DNA of 45,221 bases, taken from NCBI GenBank assembly GCA_937931785.1, contig CALHAX010000058.1, positions 1 to 45,221 on the forward strand. Reading direction: 5' to 3'. This document shows positions 1-8,242 of the stretch, one piece after another (the stretch's first letter is position 1; each line of letters begins with the position of its first letter). A program made the position numbers and the translations under genes. Below the pieces are notes generated by a model, which saw only the letters and a program-made list of their open reading frames with translations, was not told the DNA's origin and searched no databases. The DNA comes from an uncultured Hyphomicrobiaceae bacterium. Lineage in GTDB: Bacteria; Pseudomonadota; Alphaproteobacteria; Rhizobiales; CALHAX01.

Positions 1-141
1 GCGCATGGCCCTGGGACCAGCATCATGCTCGCCTGCAAGGATGGTTCGATGCAGGCCGCGGAACTTGCCGAGCTGCCACTCTACGACAAGCAAGCCGAAA
101 TTCCACGCGGAAAACGGGAGGATATTCCCGAACGGCGCTGA
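1..141 (+). CDS. C-terminal end of an unidentified protein (5' truncated)
   Basis: The plus strand is open in frame 1 from the first base to a TGA at 139-141. It encodes 46 residues that begin AHGPGTSIMLACKDG and end in a basic, charged tail (GKREDIPERR). The codon usage looks like that of the neighbouring real genes, and nothing better lies on the other strand. Too little remains to name a family, and I do not recognise the fragment. It converges on the malonyl-CoA synthetase gene. Confidence 0.5.
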   Translation, partial: AHGPGTSIMLACKDGSMQAAELAELPLYDKQAEIPRGKREDIPERR

Positions 142-181
142 CGCTTCGCCGTCCAGTGCTTGAACCCTTCTTCCATCGTCA

Positions 182-247
182 TGCTCATCGCTACCAAATC
201 CTCCCTGTAGCATGAGCAGAGTTTCACTGGGTCGGTACATAACCGAC
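182..247. terminator. Two tandem stem-loops between converging genes
   Basis: The first hairpin pairs 182-188 with 212-218 and 190-194 with 207-211, leaving one bulged base and a 12-base loop. The second pairs 231-236 with 242-247 around a 5-base loop. They sit between the end of the partial plus-strand gene and the end of the minus-strand synthetase, where a bidirectional terminator would be expected. Neither is followed by a proper U-run, so intrinsic termination is only a guess. Confidence 0.35.
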
Positions 248-283
248 ATTTGACCGCCAATATTGTGAGTTGACCAGTGCGGC

Positions 284-1807
284 CTACTTTACTCTAAAAA
301 CATCCGCGTATTGTTCGCGCAGCGCGGCCTTCTGCACTTTCCCCATCGTGTTGCGGGGGAGTTCGTTGACGACGAACACGGTTTTGGGAAGTTTGAATTT
401 TGCAATCTGGCCGCGTAGTGGTGCCATGACGGCCTCTGGATCAAGAGGCCCGTTGGAGGCGGTGACCACCGCCACGACACCCTCGCCGAAATCGGGGTGG
501 GGCACGCCAATCACGGCGGATTCGCCAACGCCGTCGATCTCGTCGATGTAGCCCTCGATTTCCTTGGGGTAGACGTTGAAGCCACCGGAAATGATGAGAT
601 CCTTTGCGCGGCCGACGATGGCGATGCGTCCGTCTGGGTCGGCCTTTGCCATGTCGCCGGTGATGAAATATCCATCGTCTCGGAATTCCTCGGCGGTTTT
701 TTCCGGCATCTGCCAGTAGCCGGAGAAGATATTTGGTCCCCTGGCTTCCAGTGTGCCGATTTCTCCCACCGGGAGTTCCTTGCCCTGGTCGTCGGCCACG
801 CGAACGGAGACATCAGGTAATGCGTAGCCGACACTCCCTGCAATACGGCCCTCAGGATCGTACGGGTTGGAGGTGATCATTCCGGCTTCCGTCATGCCGT
901 ACCGTTCCAGGATGCGGTGCCCGGTGCGTGCCTCGAACTCGGTGTGTGTTTCGGCGAGCAGCGGAGCAGAGCCCGCCACGAACAGACGGATGTTGGATGT
1001 GGATTCTTTGTTGAACCGGCTGTCGCCCAACAGCCGGGTGTAGAACGTTGGAACCCCCATCATGACCGTCGCGCGTGGCAAACGTTCGAGAACGGCATCC
1101 TGATCGAAGCGCGGCAGCCAGAGTATTTTTGATCCGTTCAGCAAAGCCGTGTGGAGGCAAACGAACAGGCCATGGACGTGGTAGGTCGGCAGGGCATGGA
1201 GAACGACATCACCCGACTCGAACCGCCAGTGACTGTGGAGTGCACGCGCGTTCGAGATCAGATTTTCATGTGTGATCATCGCCCCCTTGGAGCGACCGGT
1301 GGTGCCGGAGGTATAGAGCAGGCAGGCGAGATCGGATGCCGCACGAGGGACCGTGGTGAACCCGGTGGATTGGGCGGCGGCCTTGTCGCTCAGTGAACCG
1401 CTCCCATCAGGGGCCATCGTCTCGACATGGTCCACACCGTGGCATTCCGCGATCGCACGCAACGCCACTTCCTGTGACGGATCGACGACCAGAACCGTGG
1501 GTTTGGCATCGCCGACGAAGTCGTTGAGTTCGTGTGCTGTGTAGGCGGTGTTCAGGGGATTGAACACCGCACCCACCCGAAGCGTTGCCAGATAGAGGTA
1601 GATATTTTGGAGCGACTTCTCGACCTGCGCCGTCACGCGGTCGCCGGGTTTGACCCCTAGCGCCGTCAGAGCATTCGCAAACTGTCCAACCGTTTCGTGC
1701 AGCCGGTCATAGGTTGTCTCCAGGCCATTCGATTCCTCGAACGCCACGGTGTCGGCGTGCGTCGCAAAAAGCGGCTCAAGAACAGCGTAGAGATTGTTGT
1801 CAGACAT
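284..1807 (-). CDS. matB: Malonyl-CoA synthetase-like acyl-CoA ligase (ANL superfamily)
   Basis: The product has 507 residues and is an AMP-forming CoA ligase. Visible ANL motifs are the P-loop LLYTSGTTGRSKGA (about 163-176), ERYGMTEAG, the hinge-region ITGDMAKAD and the C-terminal catalytic lysine in NTMGKVQKAALR. Length and N-terminal pattern resemble MatB, which makes malonyl-CoA from malonate, ATP and CoA; a related short dicarboxylate or methylmalonate substrate is possible. The ATG at 1807 is preferred over an upstream GTG at 1825, because GAGG/AAGG lies just before it. No malonyl-CoA decarboxylase or malonate carrier is visible next to it, so the substrate is inferred from similarity only. 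Confidence 0.8.
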   Translation of the reverse strand: MSDNNLYAVLEPLFATHADTVAFEESNGLETTYDRLHETVGQFANALTALGVKPGDRVTAQVEKSLQNIYLYLATLRVGAVFNPLNTAYTAHELNDFVGDAKPTVLVVDPSQEVALRAIAECHGVDHVETMAPDGSGSLSDKAAAQSTGFTTVPRAASDLACLLYTSGTTGRSKGAMITHENLISNARALHSHWRFESGDVVLHALPTYHVHGLFVCLHTALLNGSKILWLPRFDQDAVLERLPRATVMMGVPTFYTRLLGDSRFNKESTSNIRLFVAGSAPLLAETHTEFEARTGHRILERYGMTEAGMITSNPYDPEGRIAGSVGYALPDVSVRVADDQGKELPVGEIGTLEARGPNIFSGYWQMPEKTAEEFRDDGYFITGDMAKADPDGRIAIVGRAKDLIISGGFNVYPKEIEGYIDEIDGVGESAVIGVPHPDFGEGVVAVVTASNGPLDPEAVMAPLRGQIAKFKLPKTVFVVNELPRNTMGKVQKAALREQYADVFRVK

Positions 1808-1877
1808 CGCCTTGAGGCCTCGCACCGAATGATGTTTCGGCTGTCATAGCGGACCGGCAACACGCGTGGCAACGCGC

Positions 1878-1918
1878 AAAAGGAAACGGCGGCTGCTCTC
1901 GTGTGAGACGCGCCGCCG
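1878..1918 (-). terminator. Probable intrinsic terminator of the small membrane peptide gene
   Basis: Bases 1887-1893 pair perfectly with 1912-1918 (CGGCGGC/GCCGCCG). Read on the minus strand, the stem is followed at once by a U-rich run (TTTCCTTTT, 1886-1878). It lies 18 bases past the stop codon of the 26-residue ORF and before the synthetase start region. Confidence 0.6.
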
Positions 1919-1935
1919 CTCGTGCTTTTGCGGGG

Positions 1936-2016
1936 TTAAACGACGTTCAGGAGAACGGCGAAAACGAAGATCGCGGCCGCGTAACACAGGCCGACGCGAT
2001 TGATGGATTCGTACAT
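1936..2016 (-). CDS. Putative 26-residue single-span membrane peptide
   Basis: The ATG at 2016-2014 lies eight bases after AGGA, and the frame runs to a TAA at 1938-1936. The peptide has a short polar N-terminus (MYESINRVGLCY) and then about 14 uninterrupted hydrophobic residues (AAAIFVFAVLLNVV) to the end, so it could be a minimal membrane anchor or transmembrane peptide. An in-frame upstream ATG at 2034 is possible but has a worse ribosome site. The terminator-like hairpin just downstream supports a stand-alone small gene. I cannot assign a family or function. Similar very short membrane peptides occur in terminal oxidases, but no oxidase gene is adjacent. Confidence 0.55.
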   Translation of the reverse strand: MYESINRVGLCYAAAIFVFAVLLNVV

Positions 2017-2181
2017 CTCAGGCATCCTGTTCATGTGTTTGACTGTTCGGCGCTGTGATCAACGCCGTTAACGCAAGAGATGATGCAATTCGGCGGTTGC
2101 GAGTAGGGGCAAATATCTCGGATCAGCTCTGCAAAAAGATCAGAGCTTGCGTCACAAAGTGGTAACACTTCGCCCGGGAGA

Positions 2182-2727
2182 ATGAATGGTGAGATTATGC
2201 TGATTGTACGCGCAACACTGATCTGGATGATGTGTGTCGTGACAGCCTTTGGCGACGAGCGCGCGCAGGAGCGCACCAACCTCTTCAACGACCTGCGCAC
2301 GGCCCCAAATGAAGCAATTGGACGGGCCGCTGAAGAACGGATCTGGCGTTTCTGGGTGACTGGCCCCAGCGAGGACGCGACGGCCCTGGTTGCGAAGGCG
2401 ATGGAACGGCGCCGCTGGTACGATTTTGCCGGTGCGCTCAAACTTCTGGACGACGCCGTGAAGATTGCCCCTGAATGGGCTGAAGCGTGGAACCAGCGCG
2501 CGTTCATTCATTTCCTGCGCGAGAGTTACGAGAAATCGCTCGAAGATCTCGACAAGGCGCTGGAACGGGAACCGATGCACTTTGCTGCCATGTCTGGAAA
2601 GGCACGGATTTTCATGCGTCAGGGACGTATCGAGCTTGGTCAGCGCGTGCTTCGCCAGGCGGTTAAAATTCATCCCTGGTTGAGAGAGCGAGACTTGTTG
2701 CTGGCATCGCCCGAGAAGAAACTGTGA
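2182..2727 (+). CDS. Small secreted TPR-repeat protein
   Basis: The product has 181 residues. An N-terminal hydrophobic stretch (MLIVRATLIWMMCVVTAFG) looks like a signal peptide or membrane anchor. It is followed by two to three TPR helices, including the consensus-like WAEAWNQRAFIHFLRESYEKS and the following EDLDKALEREPMHFAAMSGKA. It is probably a periplasmic protein-interaction module. The start is uncertain: ATG 2182 has GGGAG only one base away, and ATG 2197 has GGTGAG three bases away. It closely resembles the minus-strand TPR protein at 42923-43615, which suggests paralogy. Function is unknown. Confidence 0.75.
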   Translation: MNGEIMLIVRATLIWMMCVVTAFGDERAQERTNLFNDLRTAPNEAIGRAAEERIWRFWVTGPSEDATALVAKAMERRRWYDFAGALKLLDDAVKIAPEWAEAWNQRAFIHFLRESYEKSLEDLDKALEREPMHFAAMSGKARIFMRQGRIELGQRVLRQAVKIHPWLRERDLLLASPEKKL

Positions 2728-2761
2728 CGGCCAAACCGGGGATGCCACAGACCAGGGCTGC

Positions 2762-2790
2762 GGCAGGCTCAACGCGAGCCCCTGCCCTTT
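2762..2790 (+). terminator. Probable terminator after the TPR gene
   Basis: GGCAGG at 2762-2767 plus CTC pairs with GAG plus CCTGCC at 2781-2786, with a two-base bulge and a five-base loop. A short CTTT follows. It sits in the 102-base gap between two converging genes. Confidence 0.45.
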
Positions 2791-2829
2791 CGCACTCTCC
2801 AAGAAGAGCAGAACGCACAGGTTCAGTGA

Positions 2830-3588
2830 CTACGTTCTGTAATCCGGCTCCTCTACATCCAAAATTGCCATGAGCTCTCGCAAGTGTTCGTCCGCAGATT
2901 CCGGAATTTCGAGCCATTGTTCCATCGTCTTGCGCGCAACAGCGTCCGACACAACCAGCAGTTCCCGGCCTGTCGAATAGGCCGTGATCAGCGTCTTGGC
3001 CGCTTTCTCGAAGTAATAGAGGTCGTCGAAGGCCCAGGCCGACGATGGGCCGTGCAGCATGACACCGTGATTGCCCATCATCAAGATCGGCTTGTCCCCA
3101 AACTGTTTGCAGACACGTTCCGCCTCGTCATCAAGACCCATGCCGTCAAATCCGTCATCGATCGCCACACGATCGTAAAACCGCATGGTGTTCTGGTCGA
3201 TCGGGAGCATGGTCGGATCCTTGAGGCAGGCCAGTGCCGTCGCGTAGTGCGAATGCACATGGAGCGCACAACGCGCTTTCGGATTCTGACGATGCAGTGC
3301 GCCATGCAGTGCCCACGCCGTGCGCTCAGGTGCATCAGGGTGGTCCATGCAGGTTGGGTCGTTGGCGTCGAGCAACTGCAAATCACTCGCCTTGATGCGC
3401 GAAAAGTGCATCCCCTTTGGGTTCATGAGGAATTTCGAACCGTCGTCGTTCACTGCCAGCGAATAGTGGTTCGCAACGCCCTCGTGCATGTTCATCCGCG
3501 CGGTCCAGCGAAACAGGCAGGCCAGCTCGACGCGCTCCTCCCAATAGGGATCGTTGTGGTGAAGTTGGGCAACATTACTGTTCGTCAT
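2830..3588 (-). CDS. Class II aldolase/adducin family protein
   Basis: The product has 252 residues and the zinc-dependent class II aldolase fold. The metal-binding histidines are visible in HVHSHYAT and in the later GNHGVMLHG; an N-terminal GVANHYSLAV segment matches the phosphate/substrate-binding turn. Family members cleave sugar phosphates or act as decarboxylases or epimerases, and this subgroup is often annotated only as class II aldolase. The ATG at 3588 follows GGAGGAATGTGCC and is a clear start, so an upstream in-frame extension to 3666 is rejected. It diverges from the FAD oxidoreductase across 130 bases. Substrate is unknown. Confidence 0.88.
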   Translation of the reverse strand: MTNSNVAQLHHNDPYWEERVELACLFRWTARMNMHEGVANHYSLAVNDDGSKFLMNPKGMHFSRIKASDLQLLDANDPTCMDHPDAPERTAWALHGALHRQNPKARCALHVHSHYATALACLKDPTMLPIDQNTMRFYDRVAIDDGFDGMGLDDEAERVCKQFGDKPILMMGNHGVMLHGPSSAWAFDDLYYFEKAAKTLITAYSTGRELLVVSDAVARKTMEQWLEIPESADEHLRELMAILDVEEPDYRT

Positions 3589-3718
3589 GGCACATTCCTC
3601 CGCGTTGGCGAACTGGTGCATGCAGGATGGACCGAATACGTGCAGGGAGGCAATCGCAAGTTGCACCGTTACGGGCGATTATCCATAGTCCGGTCGTGCG
3701 TTCGGCACGGGAGCAGCT

Positions 3719-4864
3719 ATGGGAAAAAGCGCGATGACGACGTATGATTTTGCCGTGATCGGTGGTGGCATGGCGGGTGCGTCCGTGGCTTACGAGTTAT
3801 CCAAGACCGGCTCCGTTGCGCTGATCGAGCGGGAGAGTCAGTGCGGATATCACTCCAGCAGCCGGTCTGCCGCGATGTTCATTGAAGGGTACGGTTCCCC
3901 CGTCTGGAGAACCTTGAATTCCGTGAGCCGGATCTTCATGGACAATCCACCTGATGGATTTGCAGAGCACCCCTTACTCTCCCCCCGGGCACAACTCGAA
4001 ATCGGCCGCGAAGAAGATACCGATGCGGTTCGTGAAGAATATGAAAGGATAGCGGCAACCGGTGTTGCGGTTGAATGGACCGACGGCGCCCGGATTGCCG
4101 AGCTTTGTCCGGCACTCAATCCTGAAGGATGGACGTGCGGGTATTATGAAGAGTCCGCATCTGACATAGATGTCGAGGCGATGTTGCAGGGCTATCTTCG
4201 ATTGCTGCGCGCGAACGGCGGACACGTTTTCATGGGGCATGCCGTCGACGGGTTGACCAGATCCGATCACTGGACAGTCACAGCCGGGACCACGACCGTC
4301 GACGCTGCTATGGTTGTAAATGCTGCGGGCGCATGGGGGGACGAGATTGCAAGAATGGCCGGTCTTTCGGCACGGGGGCTGCAACCGAAACGGCGCACAG
4401 CCATCGCATTTGCAGCGCCTGAACAGTTTCCGAATTCCGACACGTGGTGCATGGTTGGTGACTGGGGAGAAAATTTCTATTTTCGACCGCTGTCAGCCGG
4501 GCAACTCATGGCATCCCCTGCAGATGAAACCGATACCCCACCGTGTGATGCGCAACCGGAGGAACTGGACATCGCCATCATTGCCGATCAGATCGAACGG
4601 AACACGTCCCTGAAAATCCCGCGGATTGATCGCAGTTGGGCCGGGTTGCGCACGTTCGCACCGGATCGAGACCCGGTTGTCGGGCCTGATCCGTGCGACC
4701 CGACCTTCCTCTGGCTTGCAGGGCAAGGCGGGACAGGCATCGTCGGTTCACCAGCGGCCGCGCAGTTGACGGCTGCTCTTGCCACAGGCGGCGATTTGCC
4801 CGATCACCTAGCCTCCATTGACATTGCTGCCATGACACCTTCACGACTGGAACCCATCCCATGA
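3719..4864 (+). CDS. FAD-dependent amino-acid oxidase/dehydrogenase (DAO family), D-arginine dehydrogenase-like
   Basis: The product has 381 residues. An N-terminal Rossmann motif (AVIGGGMAGASVAYELS, GGGMAG at 15-20) is followed by the acidic end of strand 2 (ALIERE) and by SSRSAAMF. The last resembles the flavin-side segment of D-arginine dehydrogenases, which typically read GRSAAHY. A C-terminal WLAGQGGTGIVGSPAAA glycine-rich FAD segment is also present. It likely oxidises a D- or N-methyl amino acid to the keto acid and ammonia or amine. ATG 3719 is preceded by GGGAG at a good distance; an ATG at 3734 is the alternative. The last codons overlap the next gene in an ATGA. Substrate is inferred. 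Confidence 0.85.
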   Translation: MGKSAMTTYDFAVIGGGMAGASVAYELSKTGSVALIERESQCGYHSSSRSAAMFIEGYGSPVWRTLNSVSRIFMDNPPDGFAEHPLLSPRAQLEIGREEDTDAVREEYERIAATGVAVEWTDGARIAELCPALNPEGWTCGYYEESASDIDVEAMLQGYLRLLRANGGHVFMGHAVDGLTRSDHWTVTAGTTTVDAAMVVNAAGAWGDEIARMAGLSARGLQPKRRTAIAFAAPEQFPNSDTWCMVGDWGENFYFRPLSAGQLMASPADETDTPPCDAQPEELDIAIIADQIERNTSLKIPRIDRSWAGLRTFAPDRDPVVGPDPCDPTFLWLAGQGGTGIVGSPAAAQLTAALATGGDLPDHLASIDIAAMTPSRLEPIP

Positions 4865-5586
4865 AACTGACTGACTTTTCGACACTCACATTCGATTGCT
4901 ACGGAACGCTGATCGATTGGGAAACGGGCATGATCGAAAATCTTGCACCGCTCACGTCTCAAGTCGGACGGGAGCTATCGCGTGATGAGATCCTTGATGC
5001 GCATGGCCGCTACGAATCCGAGCAACAGGCCAACACGCCGTCGATGAACTACCGGCAGATCTTGTCCATCGTCTATATGATGCTTGGTGCCGAGTGGGGC
5101 GTGCCGGTTGATAATGCTGCCGCTGCGACCTACGGCAACTCAGTTGAGAAGTGGCCTGCATTCCCGGATAGCGCAGAAGCGCTGACGTACCTCAAGCAGC
5201 ACTACAAGCTTGTAATCCTGTCCAATGTAGACCGGGACAGTTTTGCCGCCAGTAACACAAAACTGGGCGTGACGTTTGATGCGATCGTGACGGCTGAAGA
5301 TGTCGGTTCATACAAACCCGCGATCCAGAATTTTGATTATCTGCTGCGCGAACTCTCTGATGTGGGGATCGAAAAAACCGATGTTTTGCATACGGCGGAA
5401 AGTCTGTTTCATGATCACACGCCTGCAAACCAGGTTGGTCTTGCGACGTCATGGATTCACCGGCGTCATGAACAGAAGGGGTCAGGCGCAACGCGCCCCG
5501 TTCCCGACATGCCCAACATCGATTTTCGGTTCACCAGCATGCAGGCGATGGCCGATGCACACGCTGCGGAGCTGGCATCGAGTTAA
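4861..5586 (+). CDS. HAD-superfamily hydrolase, haloacid dehalogenase type II-like
   Basis: The product has 241 residues. Motif I is FDCYGTLIDWETG with the nucleophilic aspartate; motif II is ILSNVDRD; motif III is the lysine of SYKPA; the acidic motif IV region is ESLFHDHTPANQVGL. The start ATGA overlaps the oxidoreductase stop, so the two are translationally coupled and probably act in one pathway. Motifs I and II fit the 2-haloacid dehalogenase-like subfamily, but many such proteins are phosphatases. Its stop codon overlaps that of the converging transporter gene (TTAA at 5583-5586). Confidence 0.85.
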   Translation: MKLTDFSTLTFDCYGTLIDWETGMIENLAPLTSQVGRELSRDEILDAHGRYESEQQANTPSMNYRQILSIVYMMLGAEWGVPVDNAAAATYGNSVEKWPAFPDSAEALTYLKQHYKLVILSNVDRDSFAASNTKLGVTFDAIVTAEDVGSYKPAIQNFDYLLRELSDVGIEKTDVLHTAESLFHDHTPANQVGLATSWIHRRHEQKGSGATRPVPDMPNIDFRFTSMQAMADAHAAELASS

Positions 5587-6512
5587 CCCACACGCCTCGG
5601 CAAGGGTCGCTCAACAATTTTACTGCGTGCAAGTTGGTGTTCACGCAAAATAACGTAAAGTCCGCTTCCAACCACCACGACTGCGCCGACAATCGTCCAG
5701 AAATCCGGGAACTCGTTGAAAAAGACGAACCCGGTCAGCGTCGCGAAGACCAGCAACATGTAGTTGAAGGGCTGGAACTCCGATGCCTCGATCCGGGCGA
5801 GTGCCAGAATCAGGAACAAGTGGCTGGTCGTGGAAATCGCCACGAGTAGCAGGAGCAGAGGCCACAGATCCGGCGCCGGAGGAATCCACGCCGCGATGCC
5901 GAATGGTGTGATGAGCGCGACCGCGACAAGGCCTGTGTAAAGCAGACTTGTTTCGGATGCGTCGGTGCGTGACACTTTCCGGGTGAGAATATTGTAGAAC
6001 GCCCACATGACGGCTGCGAGGATACCAAGCATCATTGTTGGCTGGAACACGCTGAAACCCGGCCGGACAATAATCAACGTTCCGATGAAACCAATCCCCA
6101 CCGCAACCCAGCGACGCCAGCCAACATGTTCCCCGAGCATCGGGCCAGCCAGTGCCGTGACCACCAGTGGGAACATCGCAAAGATCGCGTGCATGTCCGC
6201 CAACTCGAGCGTTCGAAGTGCGAAGCTGAAAATGGCGATTTCGATCAGTAGCAGAGCCGAGCGTGTGACTTGCAATACGGGATGACCCGTTTTGAAGGCC
6301 TTGCGCGGACCGAGCCGCCAAGCGGCAAATATCAATGCAAATGTTGCGAACCCGACGAACCGGATGGTCAGGATTTGCGGAACCGGCAAATCTTGCACCA
6401 ATGCGCGGGTGATTGCGTCCTGCGATGCGAACATGAAGAGCGCCAGCAGACCGAGGCCCAGACCAACGCGGCGGCGGGTCGCATCAGCCGCAGTTGTGTC
6501 CTGTGCGTTCAT
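5583..6512 (-). CDS. EamA/DMT-family transporter
   Basis: The product has 309 residues with about ten predicted membrane segments arranged as two EamA repeats. The first repeat begins at GLGLGLLALFMFASQDAITRAL and the second at MLGILAAVMWAFYNILTR. Such proteins are inner-membrane exporters or exchangers of amino acids, nucleosides or other metabolites. The start is set at ATG 6512, since the first helix follows within about 15 residues; the in-frame extension to 6596 has an Arg/Thr-rich, unlikely N-terminus. No strong ribosome site is seen. It converges on the HAD gene. Confidence 0.85.
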   Translation of the reverse strand: MNAQDTTAADATRRRVGLGLGLLALFMFASQDAITRALVQDLPVPQILTIRFVGFATFALIFAAWRLGPRKAFKTGHPVLQVTRSALLLIEIAIFSFALRTLELADMHAIFAMFPLVVTALAGPMLGEHVGWRRWVAVGIGFIGTLIIVRPGFSVFQPTMMLGILAAVMWAFYNILTRKVSRTDASETSLLYTGLVAVALITPFGIAAWIPPAPDLWPLLLLLVAISTTSHLFLILALARIEASEFQPFNYMLLVFATLTGFVFFNEFPDFWTIVGAVVVVGSGLYVILREHQLARSKIVERPLPRRVG

Positions 6513-6682
6513 TGGGCCGGCTCGATTCCGTGGTGTGGGTCGCGTGATCCTGCGCGTCTTTTCAACTGTGTGATACGGCGAATGTGATCTCGTCAACGCT
6601 TTGTTGTTGCACTCGCCAGATGTGCCAACTAGACGGAATTGTCGCCTTATACACCTGAGCCATTGAGAACTGACCGCATCAT

Positions 6683-7900
6683 ATGAGCCAACGTATTGTC
6701 ATCGTGGGAGCCGGGCATGCTGCCGGGGAATTCTGTGCCGCTCTGATGCAGGACGGCTTCGATGGTTCGATCACGCTTTTTGGCGATGAACCGCATTTGC
6801 CGTACCAACGCCCGCCATTGTCCAAAGCCTATCTGACCGGCGAGATGGATCGCGACCGTTTGTTCCTGCGCGGGGCTGATTTTTACGAAACGCACGCCAT
6901 TGCGCTGAAACCGAATGTTTCCGTGACGGCTATCAATCGTGGAACGAAAACCGTTACGACAAGCGATGGTAGCGAAGAGCCTTATGACACGCTTGTACTC
7001 ATGACCGGTGCGCGGGTGCGTCACCTGTCGTGCCCCGGCGCAGATCTTGGCGGTGTGCGCTACGTACGCAGCATCGCAGACGCCGATGCACTCGGCGCAG
7101 CACTGGAACCCGGCCAGACCATGGTGGTGATTGGCGGAGGTTATATTGGACTTGAAGTTGCGGCGTCAGCACGCAAACTTGGGCTGGCTGTCTCGGTTGT
7201 CGAAATGGCACCGCGCCTCCTTGCGCGCGTTGCCAGCGCGGAGTTCTCGTCTGACGTCCATGATCTGCACACCGCAAACGGCGTTTCCATTCTCTGTGAA
7301 ACCGGTGTCGCAGAGATCACAGGGAACGGTGACGGTCAGGTGACGGGGGTTCGCCTGGCAGACAAAACTGTTCTGGACGCCCATCATGTTGTCGTCGGCA
7401 TCGGGGTGATGGCGAACGAGGAGATCGCGACACAAGCGGGGTTGAAAACCAACAACGGGATATTGGTGGATGCTGCCGGACGGACCAGTGATCCGTCAAT
7501 TTTTGCCGCAGGAGATGTCGCACGGTTCGACCACAAGCTCTATGGCTCGATCCGCCTTGAGTCCGTGCAGAACGCCGTCGAACAAGCAAAGATTTGCGCT
7601 GACACTATTCGTGGAACCACCGCCAGCTATGATCCGGTTCCGTGGTTCTGGTCGGATCAATACGACGCCAAGATCCAGTTGGCTGGTTTGTCTGCTGGAT
7701 ATGACAGGGCTGTTCGTCGTGCCGGCAAGCGCCCGGGCAGTGGATCGATCTGGCTTTATCGGGAGGGTGCGCTGATTGCAGTTGAAGCTCTGAGCGACGC
7801 CCCGGCTTACATGATGGGGAAGCGTTGGCTGGAAGAGGGTCAATCACCCGACCCAGAACGCATCGCCGACACAGATATCAAAATCAAGGATGTGGTCTGA
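6683..7900 (+). CDS. FAD/NAD(P)H ferredoxin (rubredoxin) reductase-family protein
   Basis: The product has 405 residues. The FAD motif IVGAGHAAGEF is at the N-terminus, the characteristic LPYQRPPLSKAYLTG segment at about 33-47, the NAD(P)H motif VIGGGYIGLEVAASA near 150, and the second FAD motif FAAGDVARF near 275. The C-terminal domain, with WFWSDQYDAKIQLAGL, is the Reductase_C type of ferredoxin reductases that serve P450s and Rieske oxygenases. No ferredoxin, oxygenase or P450 gene is next to it, so the electron acceptor is unknown. It probably starts a plus-strand operon with the three following genes. Confidence 0.88.
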   Translation: MSQRIVIVGAGHAAGEFCAALMQDGFDGSITLFGDEPHLPYQRPPLSKAYLTGEMDRDRLFLRGADFYETHAIALKPNVSVTAINRGTKTVTTSDGSEEPYDTLVLMTGARVRHLSCPGADLGGVRYVRSIADADALGAALEPGQTMVVIGGGYIGLEVAASARKLGLAVSVVEMAPRLLARVASAEFSSDVHDLHTANGVSILCETGVAEITGNGDGQVTGVRLADKTVLDAHHVVVGIGVMANEEIATQAGLKTNNGILVDAAGRTSDPSIFAAGDVARFDHKLYGSIRLESVQNAVEQAKICADTIRGTTASYDPVPWFWSDQYDAKIQLAGLSAGYDRAVRRAGKRPGSGSIWLYREGALIAVEALSDAPAYMMGKRWLEEGQSPDPERIADTDIKIKDVV

Positions 7901-7936
7901 CGGATCACGTTATGACACACCTCAGGGGAAGCAGAC

Positions 7937-8242
7937 ATGCCACAACGTATCATTGTCTACTGGCGGGATATTCCGGCGCAAGTCATCATCAAAGCGGGAC
8001 GCAAGAACGCGAAGCGTCAGTTGCCGGAACGTTTCGAACAGGCCATCGACATGGCCGCCATGCGTTCAGGGGCTGCCGGAACGGATGACTATCTTGCCGA
8101 CTGGCGCAAGGGCGACCCGGAAGACATTGCCGGGAACGATCTTGAAGCATTGGCTGATGTCGAGGCCGCGCGCGTGGAAGCGCAGTATGACACCGAGGCG
8201 GTCAAAATTCTGATCGGCAATGCCGGGCGCGCCACAGGTTGA
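7937..8242 (+). CDS. 'Virulence factor' domain small protein (function unknown)
   Basis: The product has 101 residues and is soluble, with a conserved start IIVYWRDIPAQVIIKAGRKN and KRQLPERFEQAIDMAAMR. This is the signature of a small alphaproteobacterial family annotated as 'virulence factor' (PF13769, from memory). The name is historical and no activity is established. A GGGGAAG site precedes ATG 7937. It lies 36 bases after the reductase and its stop overlaps the TTG start of the MFS gene, so it is firmly inside this operon. Confidence 0.8.
   Translation: MPQRIIVYWRDIPAQVIIKAGRKNAKRQLPERFEQAIDMAAMRSGAAGTDDYLADWRKGDPEDIAGNDLEALADVEAARVEAQYDTEAVKILIGNAGRATG

Noticed and set aside
2125-2147. 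Seven-pair hairpin upstream of the first TPR gene
   Set aside because: Short stem with a 9-base loop and no U-run or conserved context; compatible with chance.
2884-3747. 287-codon plus-strand open frame opposite the class II aldolase
   Set aside because: It is antisense to a gene with clear family motifs, and its product is rich in His/Arg/Val with no recognisable domain.
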